Positions 1 through 8,777 of a stretch of DNA of 41,444 nt are shown one piece after another; positions within the stretch are counted from its first letter, which is position 1; every line of letters begins with the position of its first letter. The notes beneath the pieces were generated by a model. That model was not told where the DNA came from. It was given only the letters and a program-made list of their open reading frames with translations, and did not search any database. The stretch lies in NCBI GenBank assembly GCA_949744075.1, contig CATJWI010000105.1, positions 1-41,444 on the forward strand. The letters run 5' to 3'. The DNA is from an uncultured Eubacteriales bacterium (GTDB lineage: Bacteria; Bacillota; Clostridia; Oscillospirales; Oscillospiraceae). Made by a program: the position numbers and the translations under genes.

Positions 1-53
1 CCACCACCGTTCCGTTTCCGGCTTCGCCGAAAACTGCACTCTGGTGGGAATTT
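1..53. repeat. Imperfect palindromic repeat, copy 1 (left arm cut by window edge)
   Basis: Right arm TGGTGGGAATTT (42-53) pairs with CCACCA at 1-6; inner stem around TTCCGGCTTCGCCGAA. Shares the 16-bp block ACTCTGGTGGGAATTT (38-53) with 1647-1662. Confidence 0.7.
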
Positions 54-144
54 CTTCGCTTTCCACCGCGACTCGCTTCGCTGGACTCGCGGCGGAGAGG
101 AGAACGGAGGACGAGAACGCTATCCAAAGTGAGCACGCACTTCA

Positions 145-187
145 AACACCGGCAAATTTCTTGCTGAAATTTGCCGGTGTTTTATGC
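145..187 (+). terminator. Strong hairpin, probable intrinsic terminator
   Basis: Perfect 16-bp stem AAACACCGGCAAATTT / AAATTTGCCGGTGTTT with 7-nt loop CTTGCTG, followed by TAT. Confidence 0.7.
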
Positions 188-891
188 TGTTTGATGTGTC
201 AGAACATGCAATAGGGGACCCAGAGACATATATGAGTGAAAACATATATGCGGGAGGGCTCTATGTATCAAAAAAACACATGTGGAACTGTCTTAGCTGC
301 CGATCATTCACCACGGGAGGCGGTTGTGCGCAAAGGCCTTTTGGATACGTTTTTTCCCGAAACGACCCAGGTCTTCACTGGAAACACTGGAGCGCTGTAT
401 TGGATGCTAAATTATGTAAGAAATGCCGGGCACACCACGGAAAAATTTATGCCATGGAGGAACAGCCGGAGGTAGAGCCGCCCTTGCATGCCCACTGCCG
501 GTGTGCTATACTTCCTATGGAGGCGGTCGCGCCCGGCAAGGCTACGAAAGATGGAGAACAGGGAGCTGACTATTGGCTTACCCATTATGGACGACTGCCG
601 GATTACTATATTTCACGAATTGATGCAATAGAGCTGGGCTGGAAAGAAGGAAAGCCTCCAAGACGATGGGCTCCCGGAAAAATGATATTTGGCGGGATCT
701 ACGACAACGCAAACGAGCACCTTCCCTCCGCACCTGGCCGGATCTGGTATGAGGCGGATATCAATTACTACGAGGGAAGGAGAAATGGACACCGACTCCT
801 GTTTTCCAATGACGGACTGCTCTTTGTGACCTATGACCATTATCTGACCTTTTATGAAGTGACCTACGACGGAGAGGAGAATGAGATATGA
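184..891 (+). CDS. Barnase-family ribonuclease toxin with Mu-F/minor-head-like Cys/His motif (5' end uncertain)
   Basis: C-terminus GRLPDYYIS..LGW..APGKMIFGGIYDN..LPSAPGRIWYEADINYYEGRRNGHRLLFSNDGLLFVTYDHYLTFYEV aligns by eye with barnase; Glu (EADINY), Arg (HRLLFS) and His (DHY) match the barnase catalytic triad. Upstream CKKCRAHHGKIY..PPLHAHCRC resembles the phage Mu F-type minor head C-terminal motif. Confidence 0.88.
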   Translation: MLFDVSEHAIGDPETYMSENIYAGGLYVSKKHMWNCLSCRSFTTGGGCAQRPFGYVFSRNDPGLHWKHWSAVLDAKLCKKCRAHHGKIYAMEEQPEVEPPLHAHCRCAILPMEAVAPGKATKDGEQGADYWLTHYGRLPDYYISRIDAIELGWKEGKPPRRWAPGKMIFGGIYDNANEHLPSAPGRIWYEADINYYEGRRNGHRLLFSNDGLLFVTYDHYLTFYEVTYDGEENEI

Positions 892-1472
892 GACTGGTGG
901 AGCCTTGGTTTGGTCGGTATGACCGTGCCTGGACATTATTCAATGTTCTTTCCATTGAATTTGAGATCGAGCCGAAGGTCAATACGCTGGAGGAGTTGGA
1001 GAACTATATCCGTGGCTGTGGGGAGGATCTTCGGGTGGAAGTCCGGTACGCGGATGAACCTTACGGGGAAGCGGCGACCGCCTTGAAACAGGTCTTTGCT
1101 TTGTTTGACCGCCTGCGGGAGGAACTGGGGAAGGAGCGCTTCGATTATGTCATTCTTCCCCGGGAGCAGGTAACGCTTGACCTGTCTTCTTGCAAGTACG
1201 TGGCCGAGCTGTGGCTGGAACTGCGGCAGAAAATGGAATGGGACGACTGGTACGGGGAAAACTTTGACGCGCTGTGGGACATCCTGACCGGATTGCCCTA
1301 CAAGGGGGATGACTTCATTATCCTTCGGCCCAGGCATTATACCGGGATCCCGTACGGAGATAACGAGGGCTTTACCGAGTATGTAGACAAGATCTGCGGC
1401 ATCTTTCAGAAGGCGCAGGACAGGGTAGGAAATATCACCATGGAACTGCGGTACACGGATGAGGCGGGCTGA
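888..1472 (+). CDS. Barstar-domain immunity protein with extra N-terminal domain
   Basis: WYGENFDALWDILTG matches the barstar core YYGENLDALWDCLTG; ATGA overlap with the toxin stop. Confidence 0.88.
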   Translation: MRLVEPWFGRYDRAWTLFNVLSIEFEIEPKVNTLEELENYIRGCGEDLRVEVRYADEPYGEAATALKQVFALFDRLREELGKERFDYVILPREQVTLDLSSCKYVAELWLELRQKMEWDDWYGENFDALWDILTGLPYKGDDFIILRPRHYTGIPYGDNEGFTEYVDKICGIFQKAQDRVGNITMELRYTDEAG

Positions 1473-1603
1473 GCGGCCCGGAACAGCGGCTACCGGTTTT
1501 GACAAAAGCTTTTTTCCACAGGCTGGCCTTACCGCCTTTTTCCCTTATAACACAGCAAGGACCTTGGGCTAAATATTCAAAGTGAGTAGACATGACAGCG
1601 AAG

Positions 1604-1662
1604 AAATTCCCGCCATTGTGACCGTTCCGGCTTTGACGGAAACAGTACTCTGGTGGGAATTT
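1604..1662. repeat. Imperfect palindromic repeat, copy 2
   Basis: Arms AAATTCCCGCCA (1604-1615) and TGGTGGGAATTT (1651-1662), 11/12 complementary; inner stem TTCCG/CGGAA; shared 16-bp block with copy 1. Confidence 0.75.
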
Positions 1663-1795
1663 TTTGTTTTTCATCCCAATAGAAGCATCTTTGCTCCAAA
1701 AGCTGGATTTCTCCGCCGGGCTGTGCTATAATGCTTCACCGGCGGAAGGCCCCGCAGGGGCCGCTATTTTAAATGAATGATAGGGGGATAAGATC

Positions 1796-2725
1796 ATGGA
1801 AAAAGAGAAGCCGGTCATCGGTCTTCCCCGTGCCATGCTGTATTACCGCTACCGGGTGTTGTGGCGGGCTTTCTTTCAGGAGCTGGGAATAGAGGTGGTG
1901 GTGAGCCCGCCCACCGACCGGGAGATATTGGAGCGGGGGATGGAGGCGGCCATCGATGAGGCCTGCCTGTCCCTGAAGCTCTGCCTGGGCCATGTGCGGG
2001 CCCTCATAGGCAGGTGCGACTACATCCTGGTGCCCCGGGTCAGCAATTTTGGACACCACCGGAGCATGTGCACCCGGTTCGAGGCCCTGCCCGACCTGGT
2101 GCGCAACGTGTTCCGGAGCAGCGGGCAGGAGTTCCTCTCCTACGATCTGGACGAGCTGCAGAAAAAGGACGAGGAGGCCGCCCTTGTGAGCCTGGCCCCT
2201 GCCCTGGGCTGTACGGCCAAGGAGGCCAAGCGGGCCTACAAGGCGGCCAAAAAGGCGGAGCAGGCCCAGTACAAGGCCCGGGTCCAGCGGCAGGAGCAGC
2301 TGCTGAAAGGAGAGGGGATCAAGATCCTCATTGCGGCCCACAGCTACCTGATAGAGGACCCCTATCTGGGCCGGACGGTCACCGACTACCTAGAGCAGGC
2401 GGGGGTCACTGTCCTCCGGGCGGACCTGGTGGACCGGGACCAGGCCCTGAAAAAGAGCCGGGAGCTGTCCCCCACCTGCAAGTGGGAGATCAGCCAGGAG
2501 ATCCTGGGGGGCATCGTCCACTACCGGGACCAGGTGGATGGCATCATCCTCCTCAGCGCCTTTCCCTGCGGCCCGGACGCCATGGTCAATGAGATCATCA
2601 CCCGCCGGGTAAAGGGGAAGCCCATGCTGACCATGGTGCTGGACAGCCAGAGCGGCACCGCGGGGGTGGAGACCCGGCTGGAGAGCTTCATCGACATCAT
2701 TCGCCTGAAGGAGGGGAAGCTGTAA
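1796..2725 (+). CDS. 2-hydroxyacyl-CoA dehydratase/activase-related protein (COG3580-like)
   Basis: GLPRAMLYYRYRVLWRAFFQELGIEVVVSPPT motif; Cys-containing ACLSLKLCLGHV; operonic with a BadF-type ATPase. Confidence 0.75.
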   Translation: MEKEKPVIGLPRAMLYYRYRVLWRAFFQELGIEVVVSPPTDREILERGMEAAIDEACLSLKLCLGHVRALIGRCDYILVPRVSNFGHHRSMCTRFEALPDLVRNVFRSSGQEFLSYDLDELQKKDEEAALVSLAPALGCTAKEAKRAYKAAKKAEQAQYKARVQRQEQLLKGEGIKILIAAHSYLIEDPYLGRTVTDYLEQAGVTVLRADLVDRDQALKKSRELSPTCKWEISQEILGGIVHYRDQVDGIILLSAFPCGPDAMVNEIITRRVKGKPMLTMVLDSQSGTAGVETRLESFIDIIRLKEGKL

Positions 2726-3801
2726 TGGCCGCCGTCAACGGAAGAAAAATTTCCTTTCCGCGGTACGCGGAGTATAACTGCGCCCTGAAATACATTGCGG
2801 AGCAGGCCCTGGGGGTGAAATACGTGATGCCCCCAGCCCTCACCAAGCGGACCATGGAGTTGGGCACCAAGCACAGCCCCGACTTTGTCTGCACCCCCTT
2901 CAAGACAGTGCTGGGCAGCATGATCGAAGCCCTGGAGGCCGGGGCGGACACCCTTTTGATGACCCACGGCCTGTGCCGGTTGGGGTATTACGGGGAGCTG
3001 TCCGAGCAGATTTTGAAGGACCTGGGCTACCAGTTTGAATTCATCAACCTGTCCGAGTATGACATGAGCAAGAAAAAGGAGTATCTTCGCATCGTCCGGC
3101 GGCTCAATCCCAAGGTAAACCCGGCCCAGTTCCTGGGGGAGTTTATGGAGGGGCTGCGGATGGTGGAGTACCTGGACGAGATCACCGGGGAATACTACCG
3201 CAATTGCGGCTTTGACGCCACCGGGGGAAAGTACCGGCAGGCCTACCAAAACTTCCTTACCGCCATGTATACCGCCCGGAGCCGTACCGATGTGGAGGAG
3301 GGCTACCGCACGGCTAAGACCGCCCTGAGCGCCATTCCCCTGGACAAGCCCCAGCGGCCTCTGCGGGTGGGGGTGGTGGGAGAGTTCTACACCGTCATGG
3401 ACGCCTTCTCCAACCTGGAGCTGGAGCAGCGGCTGGCCGACATGGGGGTGGAGATCCACCGGTGGATGAACGTGACCAACCAATTCCTGCGCTACAACGG
3501 CCAGAAGAACATGCGCGTGAAGATCCGGGACCTGTGCGCCTACGAGATGGGCCCCACCGCCACCGCCAACATCTGGTGGGCCCGGGAGTGCGCCGAGCGG
3601 GGCTTTGACGGCCTGGTCCACATCAAGTCCGCCGGCTGCACCCCGGAGATCGACGTGATGCCCGTGCTCCAAAATATCAGCGCGGACTATAAGATCCCGG
3701 TGCTCTACCTGACCTATGACGTGCAGACCAGCGACGTGGGGCTCATGACCCGGCTGGAAGCGTTTTATGACATGATCGAAATGAGAAAGAAGGTACTGTA
3801 A
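2725..3801 (+). CDS. 2-hydroxyacyl-CoA dehydratase-like protein (COG3581-like)
   Basis: ORF overlaps the preceding stop; ISFPRYAEYNCALKYIAEQALGVKYVMPP and late Cys/DVQTSDVGLMTRLEAFYDMI motif typical of the family. Confidence 0.72.
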   Translation: MAAVNGRKISFPRYAEYNCALKYIAEQALGVKYVMPPALTKRTMELGTKHSPDFVCTPFKTVLGSMIEALEAGADTLLMTHGLCRLGYYGELSEQILKDLGYQFEFINLSEYDMSKKKEYLRIVRRLNPKVNPAQFLGEFMEGLRMVEYLDEITGEYYRNCGFDATGGKYRQAYQNFLTAMYTARSRTDVEEGYRTAKTALSAIPLDKPQRPLRVGVVGEFYTVMDAFSNLELEQRLADMGVEIHRWMNVTNQFLRYNGQKNMRVKIRDLCAYEMGPTATANIWWARECAERGFDGLVHIKSAGCTPEIDVMPVLQNISADYKIPVLYLTYDVQTSDVGLMTRLEAFYDMIEMRKKVL

Positions 3802-3802
3802 C

Positions 3803-4753
3803 GTGGAACATGCGTATTTGGGCGTCGATGTGGGCTCCATCTCCACCAAGGGGGTCATCATCGACAAGGAGAACAATATTCTGGCCAGCCAGTACATCTG
3901 GACCCAGGGAGACCCCATCGGAGCGGTAAAGGAGCTGGTCCGGCTGCTGGAGGGGCAGTTCGACAAGGAACGGTATAAGATCGTGGCCACCGGCACCACC
4001 GGCAGTGCCCGAAAGCTGGTGGGCACCATTCTGGGGGCCACCATGGTAAAGAACGAGATCACCGCCCACGCTGTGGGCACCACCACCTTTTATCCCGACG
4101 TGCGCACCATCCTGGAGATCGGGGGCCAGGACTCCAAGATCATCCTGGTGGAGAACGGGGTGGCGGTGGATTACGCCATGAATACGCTCTGCGCCGCTGG
4201 CACAGGGGCCTTCCTGTCCAGCCAGGCCAAGCGGTTGGGCATCGAGGTGGAGGAGATCGGGGAGTACGCCCTGCGCTCCACCCATCCCACCCAGATCGCC
4301 GCCCGGTGCACCGTCTTCGCCGAGTCCGACTTAGTCCACAAGATCCAGATGGGCCACCCCCGGGAGGATATCATCGCCGGGGTGTGCAACGCCGTGGCCT
4401 CCAATTATCTCAACAACGTGGGCAAGGGCAAGAAGATCCTCTCCCCGGTGGTGTTTCAGGGGGGTGTCAGCAAGAACCAGGGGGTGGTGGCCGCCTTTGA
4501 GCGGACCCTGGGCTGCAAGGTCATTGTGGACCCCAACGGCCATCTGATGGGGGCCTTGGGGGTGGCTATCTTGGCCAAGAAGGGCAGCAAGCGCCAGGAC
4601 TTTGACTTCTCCATCGAGAACCTGGAGTTCCGCACCCGGGAGGCCAGCTGCGACGGATGCTCCAACCGGTGCGAGATCATCTGCGTCTACCGGGGGGAGG
4701 AGCTTATCGACGCCTGGGGTAACCGCTGTGAGCGGGGAGCGCAGGTAAGCTAA
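3803..4753 (+). CDS. BadF/BadG/BcrA/BcrD-type CoA-substrate-specific enzyme activase ATPase
   Basis: YLGVDVGSISTKGVIID, IGGQDSKII, CAAGTGAFL, FQGGVSKNQG ASKHA signatures; C-terminal CDGCSNRCEIIC. Confidence 0.88.
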   Translation: MEHAYLGVDVGSISTKGVIIDKENNILASQYIWTQGDPIGAVKELVRLLEGQFDKERYKIVATGTTGSARKLVGTILGATMVKNEITAHAVGTTTFYPDVRTILEIGGQDSKIILVENGVAVDYAMNTLCAAGTGAFLSSQAKRLGIEVEEIGEYALRSTHPTQIAARCTVFAESDLVHKIQMGHPREDIIAGVCNAVASNYLNNVGKGKKILSPVVFQGGVSKNQGVVAAFERTLGCKVIVDPNGHLMGALGVAILAKKGSKRQDFDFSIENLEFRTREASCDGCSNRCEIICVYRGEELIDAWGNRCERGAQVS

Positions 4754-4794
4754 AACAGAGAGAGGCTTTTGCTGACATTTCTGATAAGAGAATA

Positions 4795-4837
4795 AAAAGG
4801 CCCGGCCCCGGAGTATCCCGGAGCCGGGTCTTTTTTT
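4795..4837 (+). terminator. Rho-independent terminator
   Basis: GGCCCGGCCCCGGAGTATCCCGGAGCCGGGTC followed by TTTTTTT. Confidence 0.85.
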
Positions 4838-4939
4838 GCGGAGAGAGGGGAGAGATGGAAAGGTGTGGAATGGCAGAGGGGGCTATGCGCTATTTTTTGA
4901 AGTAAACTCCTGCTTTTTTGTCCAAACCGACCAAAGAGA

Positions 4940-4968
4940 TTGACAGAAAAACGGAAAAATGTATTAAT
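4940..4968 (+). promoter_or_regulatory. Putative sigma70-type promoter for BMP transporter operon
   Basis: TTGACA (4940-4945) with weak -10 (TATTAA/ATTAAT) 16-17 nt downstream. Confidence 0.4.
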
Positions 4969-5029
4969 AGTGATGAAGTGAGCGCCACAAGGAAGGAACC
5001 AATTTAGAATGAAATGAGGAGGAAGAACT

Positions 5030-6124
5030 ATGAAAAAGTTGCTTTCCGGGATCCTTGCAATATCGATGGCCCTGTCCCTGGCCGCCTGCCAGTCCAAGCC
5101 CACGGGCGGACAGGAGCAGCAGGGGGGGCAGACCCAGGCCCCCGTCCAGAGCCAGCAGGCTCCGGAGACCGCCAAGCCCAAGATCATCGTGGCCCTGCCC
5201 GGCATGTTGGGCGACAAGAGCTACAACGACTCCTGCAAGGCCGGCATCGATAGGGCTGTGGCCGACTTTGGCGTAGAGGTCAAGGTGCTGGAGGCCTCCT
5301 CTCCCGCCGACTATGAGCCCAACATCATCGCGGCGGCCACCGGCGGTTACGATCTGGTCATCATTCTGTCCGGCCAGCAGAAGGAGTCGGCCATGAAGGT
5401 CATCCCCGAGTACCCCGACCAGAAGTTCGCCACCATCGACTTCGTCATGGACGGCAACCCCGAGAACGTGTACTCCTCCTTCTTTGCGGTGAACGAGGGC
5501 TCCTTCCTGGCCGGTGCGGCCGCCGCTATGTTCACCAAGAAGACCGAGATCGACGGGGTCAACGAGGACAACATCATCGGCTGGATCGCCGGCAAGGAGA
5601 CCCCGCTGATCAACGACTTCTATGTGGGCTTCGAGCAGGGGGCCAAGTACATCGACCCCGACGTGCAGATCCTGAAGGCCTTTGCGGGCACCTTCACCGA
5701 TCCCCTGAAGGGGAAGGAACTGGCCCTGACCCAGTATGAGCAGGGCGCGGATATCATCATGAACGTGGCTTCCGGCACCGGCATCGGCATCCTGGAGGCC
5801 GCCGCCGAGCAGAAAAAGTTCGCCATCGGCGTGGACCTGAACCAGGACGACCTGCAGCCCGGCTACATCCTGACCTCCATGATCAAGAATGTGGACGCCG
5901 CCGCCTACCTGTTCATCCAGAGCATGGTGGAGGATACCTACCAAGGCGGTACCTCCCTGTTCTTTGACCTGAGCACCGAGGCGGTGTCCCTCACCGACTT
6001 CGCCGTGTTCAAGGAGGCCTGGGGTGACAAGTTCCCCCAGGACGTCGTGGACAAGTGTGCGGAGCTGAAGGAGGAGATCGCCAATGGGAACATCATTGTG
6101 GATGAGTTCCCCGGCGTCCGGTAA
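5030..6124 (+). CDS. BMP family ABC transporter substrate-binding lipoprotein
   Basis: Lipobox LSLAAC; PGMLGDKSYNDSCKAGIDRA and GFEQGAKYIDPDVQI typical of BMP/PnrA-like proteins; followed by matching ATPase and two permeases. Confidence 0.9.
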   Translation: MKKLLSGILAISMALSLAACQSKPTGGQEQQGGQTQAPVQSQQAPETAKPKIIVALPGMLGDKSYNDSCKAGIDRAVADFGVEVKVLEASSPADYEPNIIAAATGGYDLVIILSGQQKESAMKVIPEYPDQKFATIDFVMDGNPENVYSSFFAVNEGSFLAGAAAAMFTKKTEIDGVNEDNIIGWIAGKETPLINDFYVGFEQGAKYIDPDVQILKAFAGTFTDPLKGKELALTQYEQGADIIMNVASGTGIGILEAAAEQKKFAIGVDLNQDDLQPGYILTSMIKNVDAAAYLFIQSMVEDTYQGGTSLFFDLSTEAVSLTDFAVFKEAWGDKFPQDVVDKCAELKEEIANGNIIVDEFPGVR

Positions 6125-6136
6125 TATCTGACGGCA

Positions 6137-6184
6137 TAAAGGGCCCCGTCGATCAGGCGCACTGCCGTCGGCGGGGCCCTTCCC
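6137..6184 (+). terminator. Intercistronic hairpin (no good T-tail; possible mRNA-stabilising/attenuating element)
   Basis: AAGGGCCCCG...CGGGGCCCTT stem between the SBP and ATPase genes. Confidence 0.5.
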
Positions 6185-6205
6185 CTATTGACAGGAGACG
6201 AGGTG

Positions 6206-7726
6206 ATGACGTTGCTTCCATACATCAAATTAGACCACATCGTAAAACAGTTCGGAAGCGTGAAGGCGGTGGACGACTGCTCCATCGAGGTGCGCAAGGG
6301 AGAGATCTTTTCCCTCATCGGGGAGAACGGAGCGGGCAAGTCCACCATGATGAAGCTTCTCTACGGCATCCATCGTCCGGACCAGGGGCTCATCCAGCTG
6401 GACGGGCAGACCCTGGAGGACCTGACGCCTCAAAAAGCCATCGCCTGTGGGATCGGAATGGTGCACCAGGAGTTCATGCTGGTGAAGGAGTTCACCGTAC
6501 TGGAGAACATCATCCTGGGCTTTGAGCCCAAGGGGCCTATGGGGCGGATCGACTTTGCCGCCGCCCGGGAGAAGGTCCAGCGGTACATCGACGACTACAG
6601 CCTGGACGTCCAGCCGGACAAGCTGGTGCAGAACATCTCGGTGGGCGAGGCCCAGCGGGTGGAGATCATCAAGACCCTCTACCGGGGGGCCAACGTGCTC
6701 ATCCTGGACGAACCCACCGCCGTGCTGACCCCGGGAGAGACCAAGCAGTTCTTCGATATCCTGCGCAGCATGCGGGACGACGGGAAGACCATCATCTTCA
6801 TCTCCCACAAACTCCATGAGGTGCTGGAGATCAGCGACCGCATCGGCGTGATGCGCCGGGGGAAATATATGGCCACCCTGGACCGCCCGGAGGCCACGGC
6901 GGAAAAGCTGGTGAACCTCATGGTGGGCCGGAATGTGGAGATGAGCGATCGGCCCTCCCCCTGCCATCCGGGGCCGGTGGTGCTAGAGGTCCAAGACCTG
7001 GAGGTCTTGGGCCAGCGGTGGCTTTCCACCATCAAGAAGGTCTCCTTCCACCTGTGTGCCGGAGAGATCCTTGGGGTGGCCGGAGTGGACGGCAACGGCC
7101 AGTCCGAGCTGGTGGACGCCATCTGCGGCCTGCGGCCCATCCTGGCGGGCTCGGTGAAGCTAACGGGCCGGGAGATGGCGGGAAAGAAGGCCGGCCAGCT
7201 GCGGAAGGCGGGGCTGGCCCACATCCCCGAGGACCGGAACACCCGGGGCCTCAACAAGGAGTTCACCATCAACGAGAATCTGGTGGCCATCCACCTGGAG
7301 GAGGTTTCCCGGGGAGAGCTGCTGGACCGGAAAAAGATCGCCCAGAAGGGCAAGGAGCTCATCGAGAAATACGACATCCGGCCCGCCGACGGAGAGCTGA
7401 AGGCGGGGACCCTGTCCGGCGGCAACGCCCAGAAGATCGTGGTGGCCCGGGAGATCGAGTCCGGGGGCAAGCTGCTCATCGCCGCCCAGCCCACCCGGGG
7501 AGTGGACATCGGCGCCATCGAGTCCATCCGGGGCTACCTGAACCGGGCCAAGGAGCAGGGGGTGGCGGTGCTGCTCATCAGCGCCGACCTGGATGAGATC
7601 ATCGCCCTATCTGACCGGATCATCGTGCTCCACGAGGGGCGCATCTCGGGAGAGCTGCCGGGGGGAGACGTGGACATGGAGCGGCTGGGCCTTTTGATGA
7701 CGGGAGGGAAGAGCGATGAAGGGTAA
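6206..7726 (+). CDS. ABC transporter ATP-binding protein (tandem ATPase, nucleoside/simple sugar type)
   Basis: Walker A GENGAGKST; LDEPTAVLTPGE; second domain LSGGNAQKIVVARE; tandem architecture. Confidence 0.92.
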   Translation: MTLLPYIKLDHIVKQFGSVKAVDDCSIEVRKGEIFSLIGENGAGKSTMMKLLYGIHRPDQGLIQLDGQTLEDLTPQKAIACGIGMVHQEFMLVKEFTVLENIILGFEPKGPMGRIDFAAAREKVQRYIDDYSLDVQPDKLVQNISVGEAQRVEIIKTLYRGANVLILDEPTAVLTPGETKQFFDILRSMRDDGKTIIFISHKLHEVLEISDRIGVMRRGKYMATLDRPEATAEKLVNLMVGRNVEMSDRPSPCHPGPVVLEVQDLEVLGQRWLSTIKKVSFHLCAGEILGVAGVDGNGQSELVDAICGLRPILAGSVKLTGREMAGKKAGQLRKAGLAHIPEDRNTRGLNKEFTINENLVAIHLEEVSRGELLDRKKIAQKGKELIEKYDIRPADGELKAGTLSGGNAQKIVVAREIESGGKLLIAAQPTRGVDIGAIESIRGYLNRAKEQGVAVLLISADLDEIIALSDRIIVLHEGRISGELPGGDVDMERLGLLMTGGKSDEG

Positions 7727-8777
7727 GATCAAGCTGCGGCCCGGCTTCGCGGCGGCTATGCTGTTCCCCTTTGTGTTCGGCGCGGTGCTGATGCTCCTCC
7801 TGGGCTACGACCCGGTGGAGGCGTACCGGGAGCTGTTCAAGGGGGCCTTTGTGGGCAACTTCAACCTGGGCACAACCCTGGAAAAGTTCTGTCCCATCTT
7901 TTTGACGGCCCTGGCCTACTGCGTTACCAGCAAGGTGAAGTATTTCAATATGGGGGTGGAGGGCTGCTTCTACCTGGGGGCCCTGTTCTCGGCGGGAGCG
8001 GGCTTTTTGATCCAGGGCCTGCCCTGGTACATCCACATCCCCATCTGCTTTTTGTGCGGTACCTTGGTGGGGGCCGTCTGGGCCGCCATTCCGGGGGCCC
8101 TGCGGGCCTACCTTAATGTCAATGAGCTGTGTGCGGCCCTGCTGATGAACTATGTGGCCATCCACTTCGCCAACTTCATGATCGCCGGGCCCTGGTCGGC
8201 CAAAGGGGCCTCCTCCCAGACGGCGCCCATTGAGAAGTCGGCGGAGCTGTTGCGGATCATGAAGCCCAGCCGGGCCAATGTGGGGCTGTTCATGGCCCTC
8301 TTCCTCTACGCCGCCATCTTCTGGATGTTCCGGCGGACCAAGCTGGGCTATCGGCTCAACGCCACAGGCACCAACTCCTATTTTACCGACTATGTGGGGG
8401 TGGACGCCAAGCGGATGGTGCTGCTGGCCACCATCCTCAGCGGGGCCATCGGGGGCTTCGCCGGGTCCATCCAGACCATGGGTGTGTACGGCACCATCAT
8501 CGACGGCTTCTCCAACAACACGGCCTTCGACGGGATGCTGGCCTCCCTCATTGCCAACAACAGCTTTGCCCAGCTGCCCATCTACTCCTTCCTCATCGCG
8601 GCGCTGAAATCGGGCGCCTTGGGCATGGAGCGGTTCACGGGAGTGCCCAAGGCCCTCATCGACACCCTCATCCCCATCCTGATCCTGCTGCTGAATATGG
8701 AAGGACTGTTTGATTTCAAGCACTTGCGAAAGAGACGGAAAAAGAAAATAGCTGAGATAGGAAAGGAGGGGGCATGA
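7716..8777 (+). CDS. ABC transporter permease (nucleoside/simple sugar type)
   Basis: Hydrophobic, KVKYFNMGVEGCFYLGA and RLNATGTNSYFTDYVGVDAKR permease motifs; overlaps the ATPase gene. Confidence 0.88.
   Translation: MKGKIKLRPGFAAAMLFPFVFGAVLMLLLGYDPVEAYRELFKGAFVGNFNLGTTLEKFCPIFLTALAYCVTSKVKYFNMGVEGCFYLGALFSAGAGFLIQGLPWYIHIPICFLCGTLVGAVWAAIPGALRAYLNVNELCAALLMNYVAIHFANFMIAGPWSAKGASSQTAPIEKSAELLRIMKPSRANVGLFMALFLYAAIFWMFRRTKLGYRLNATGTNSYFTDYVGVDAKRMVLLATILSGAIGGFAGSIQTMGVYGTIIDGFSNNTAFDGMLASLIANNSFAQLPIYSFLIAALKSGALGMERFTGVPKALIDTLIPILILLLNMEGLFDFKHLRKRRKKKIAEIGKEGA

Noticed and set aside
1435-1674. Minus-strand 79-aa ORF MKNKKFPPEYCFRQSRNGHNGG...
   Set aside because: Its N-terminal part is simply a translation of the palindromic repeat (copy 2); no independent coding evidence.
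2521-4086. Long minus-strand ORFs opposite the dehydratase/activase operon (and similar shadows at 4964-5944, 7620-8723, 9928-11184, 16742-17785, 26047-27090, 30847-31545)
   Set aside because: His/Gly/Val/Leu-rich translations typical of antisense frames in GC-rich coding DNA; opposite-strand proteins have clear family motifs.
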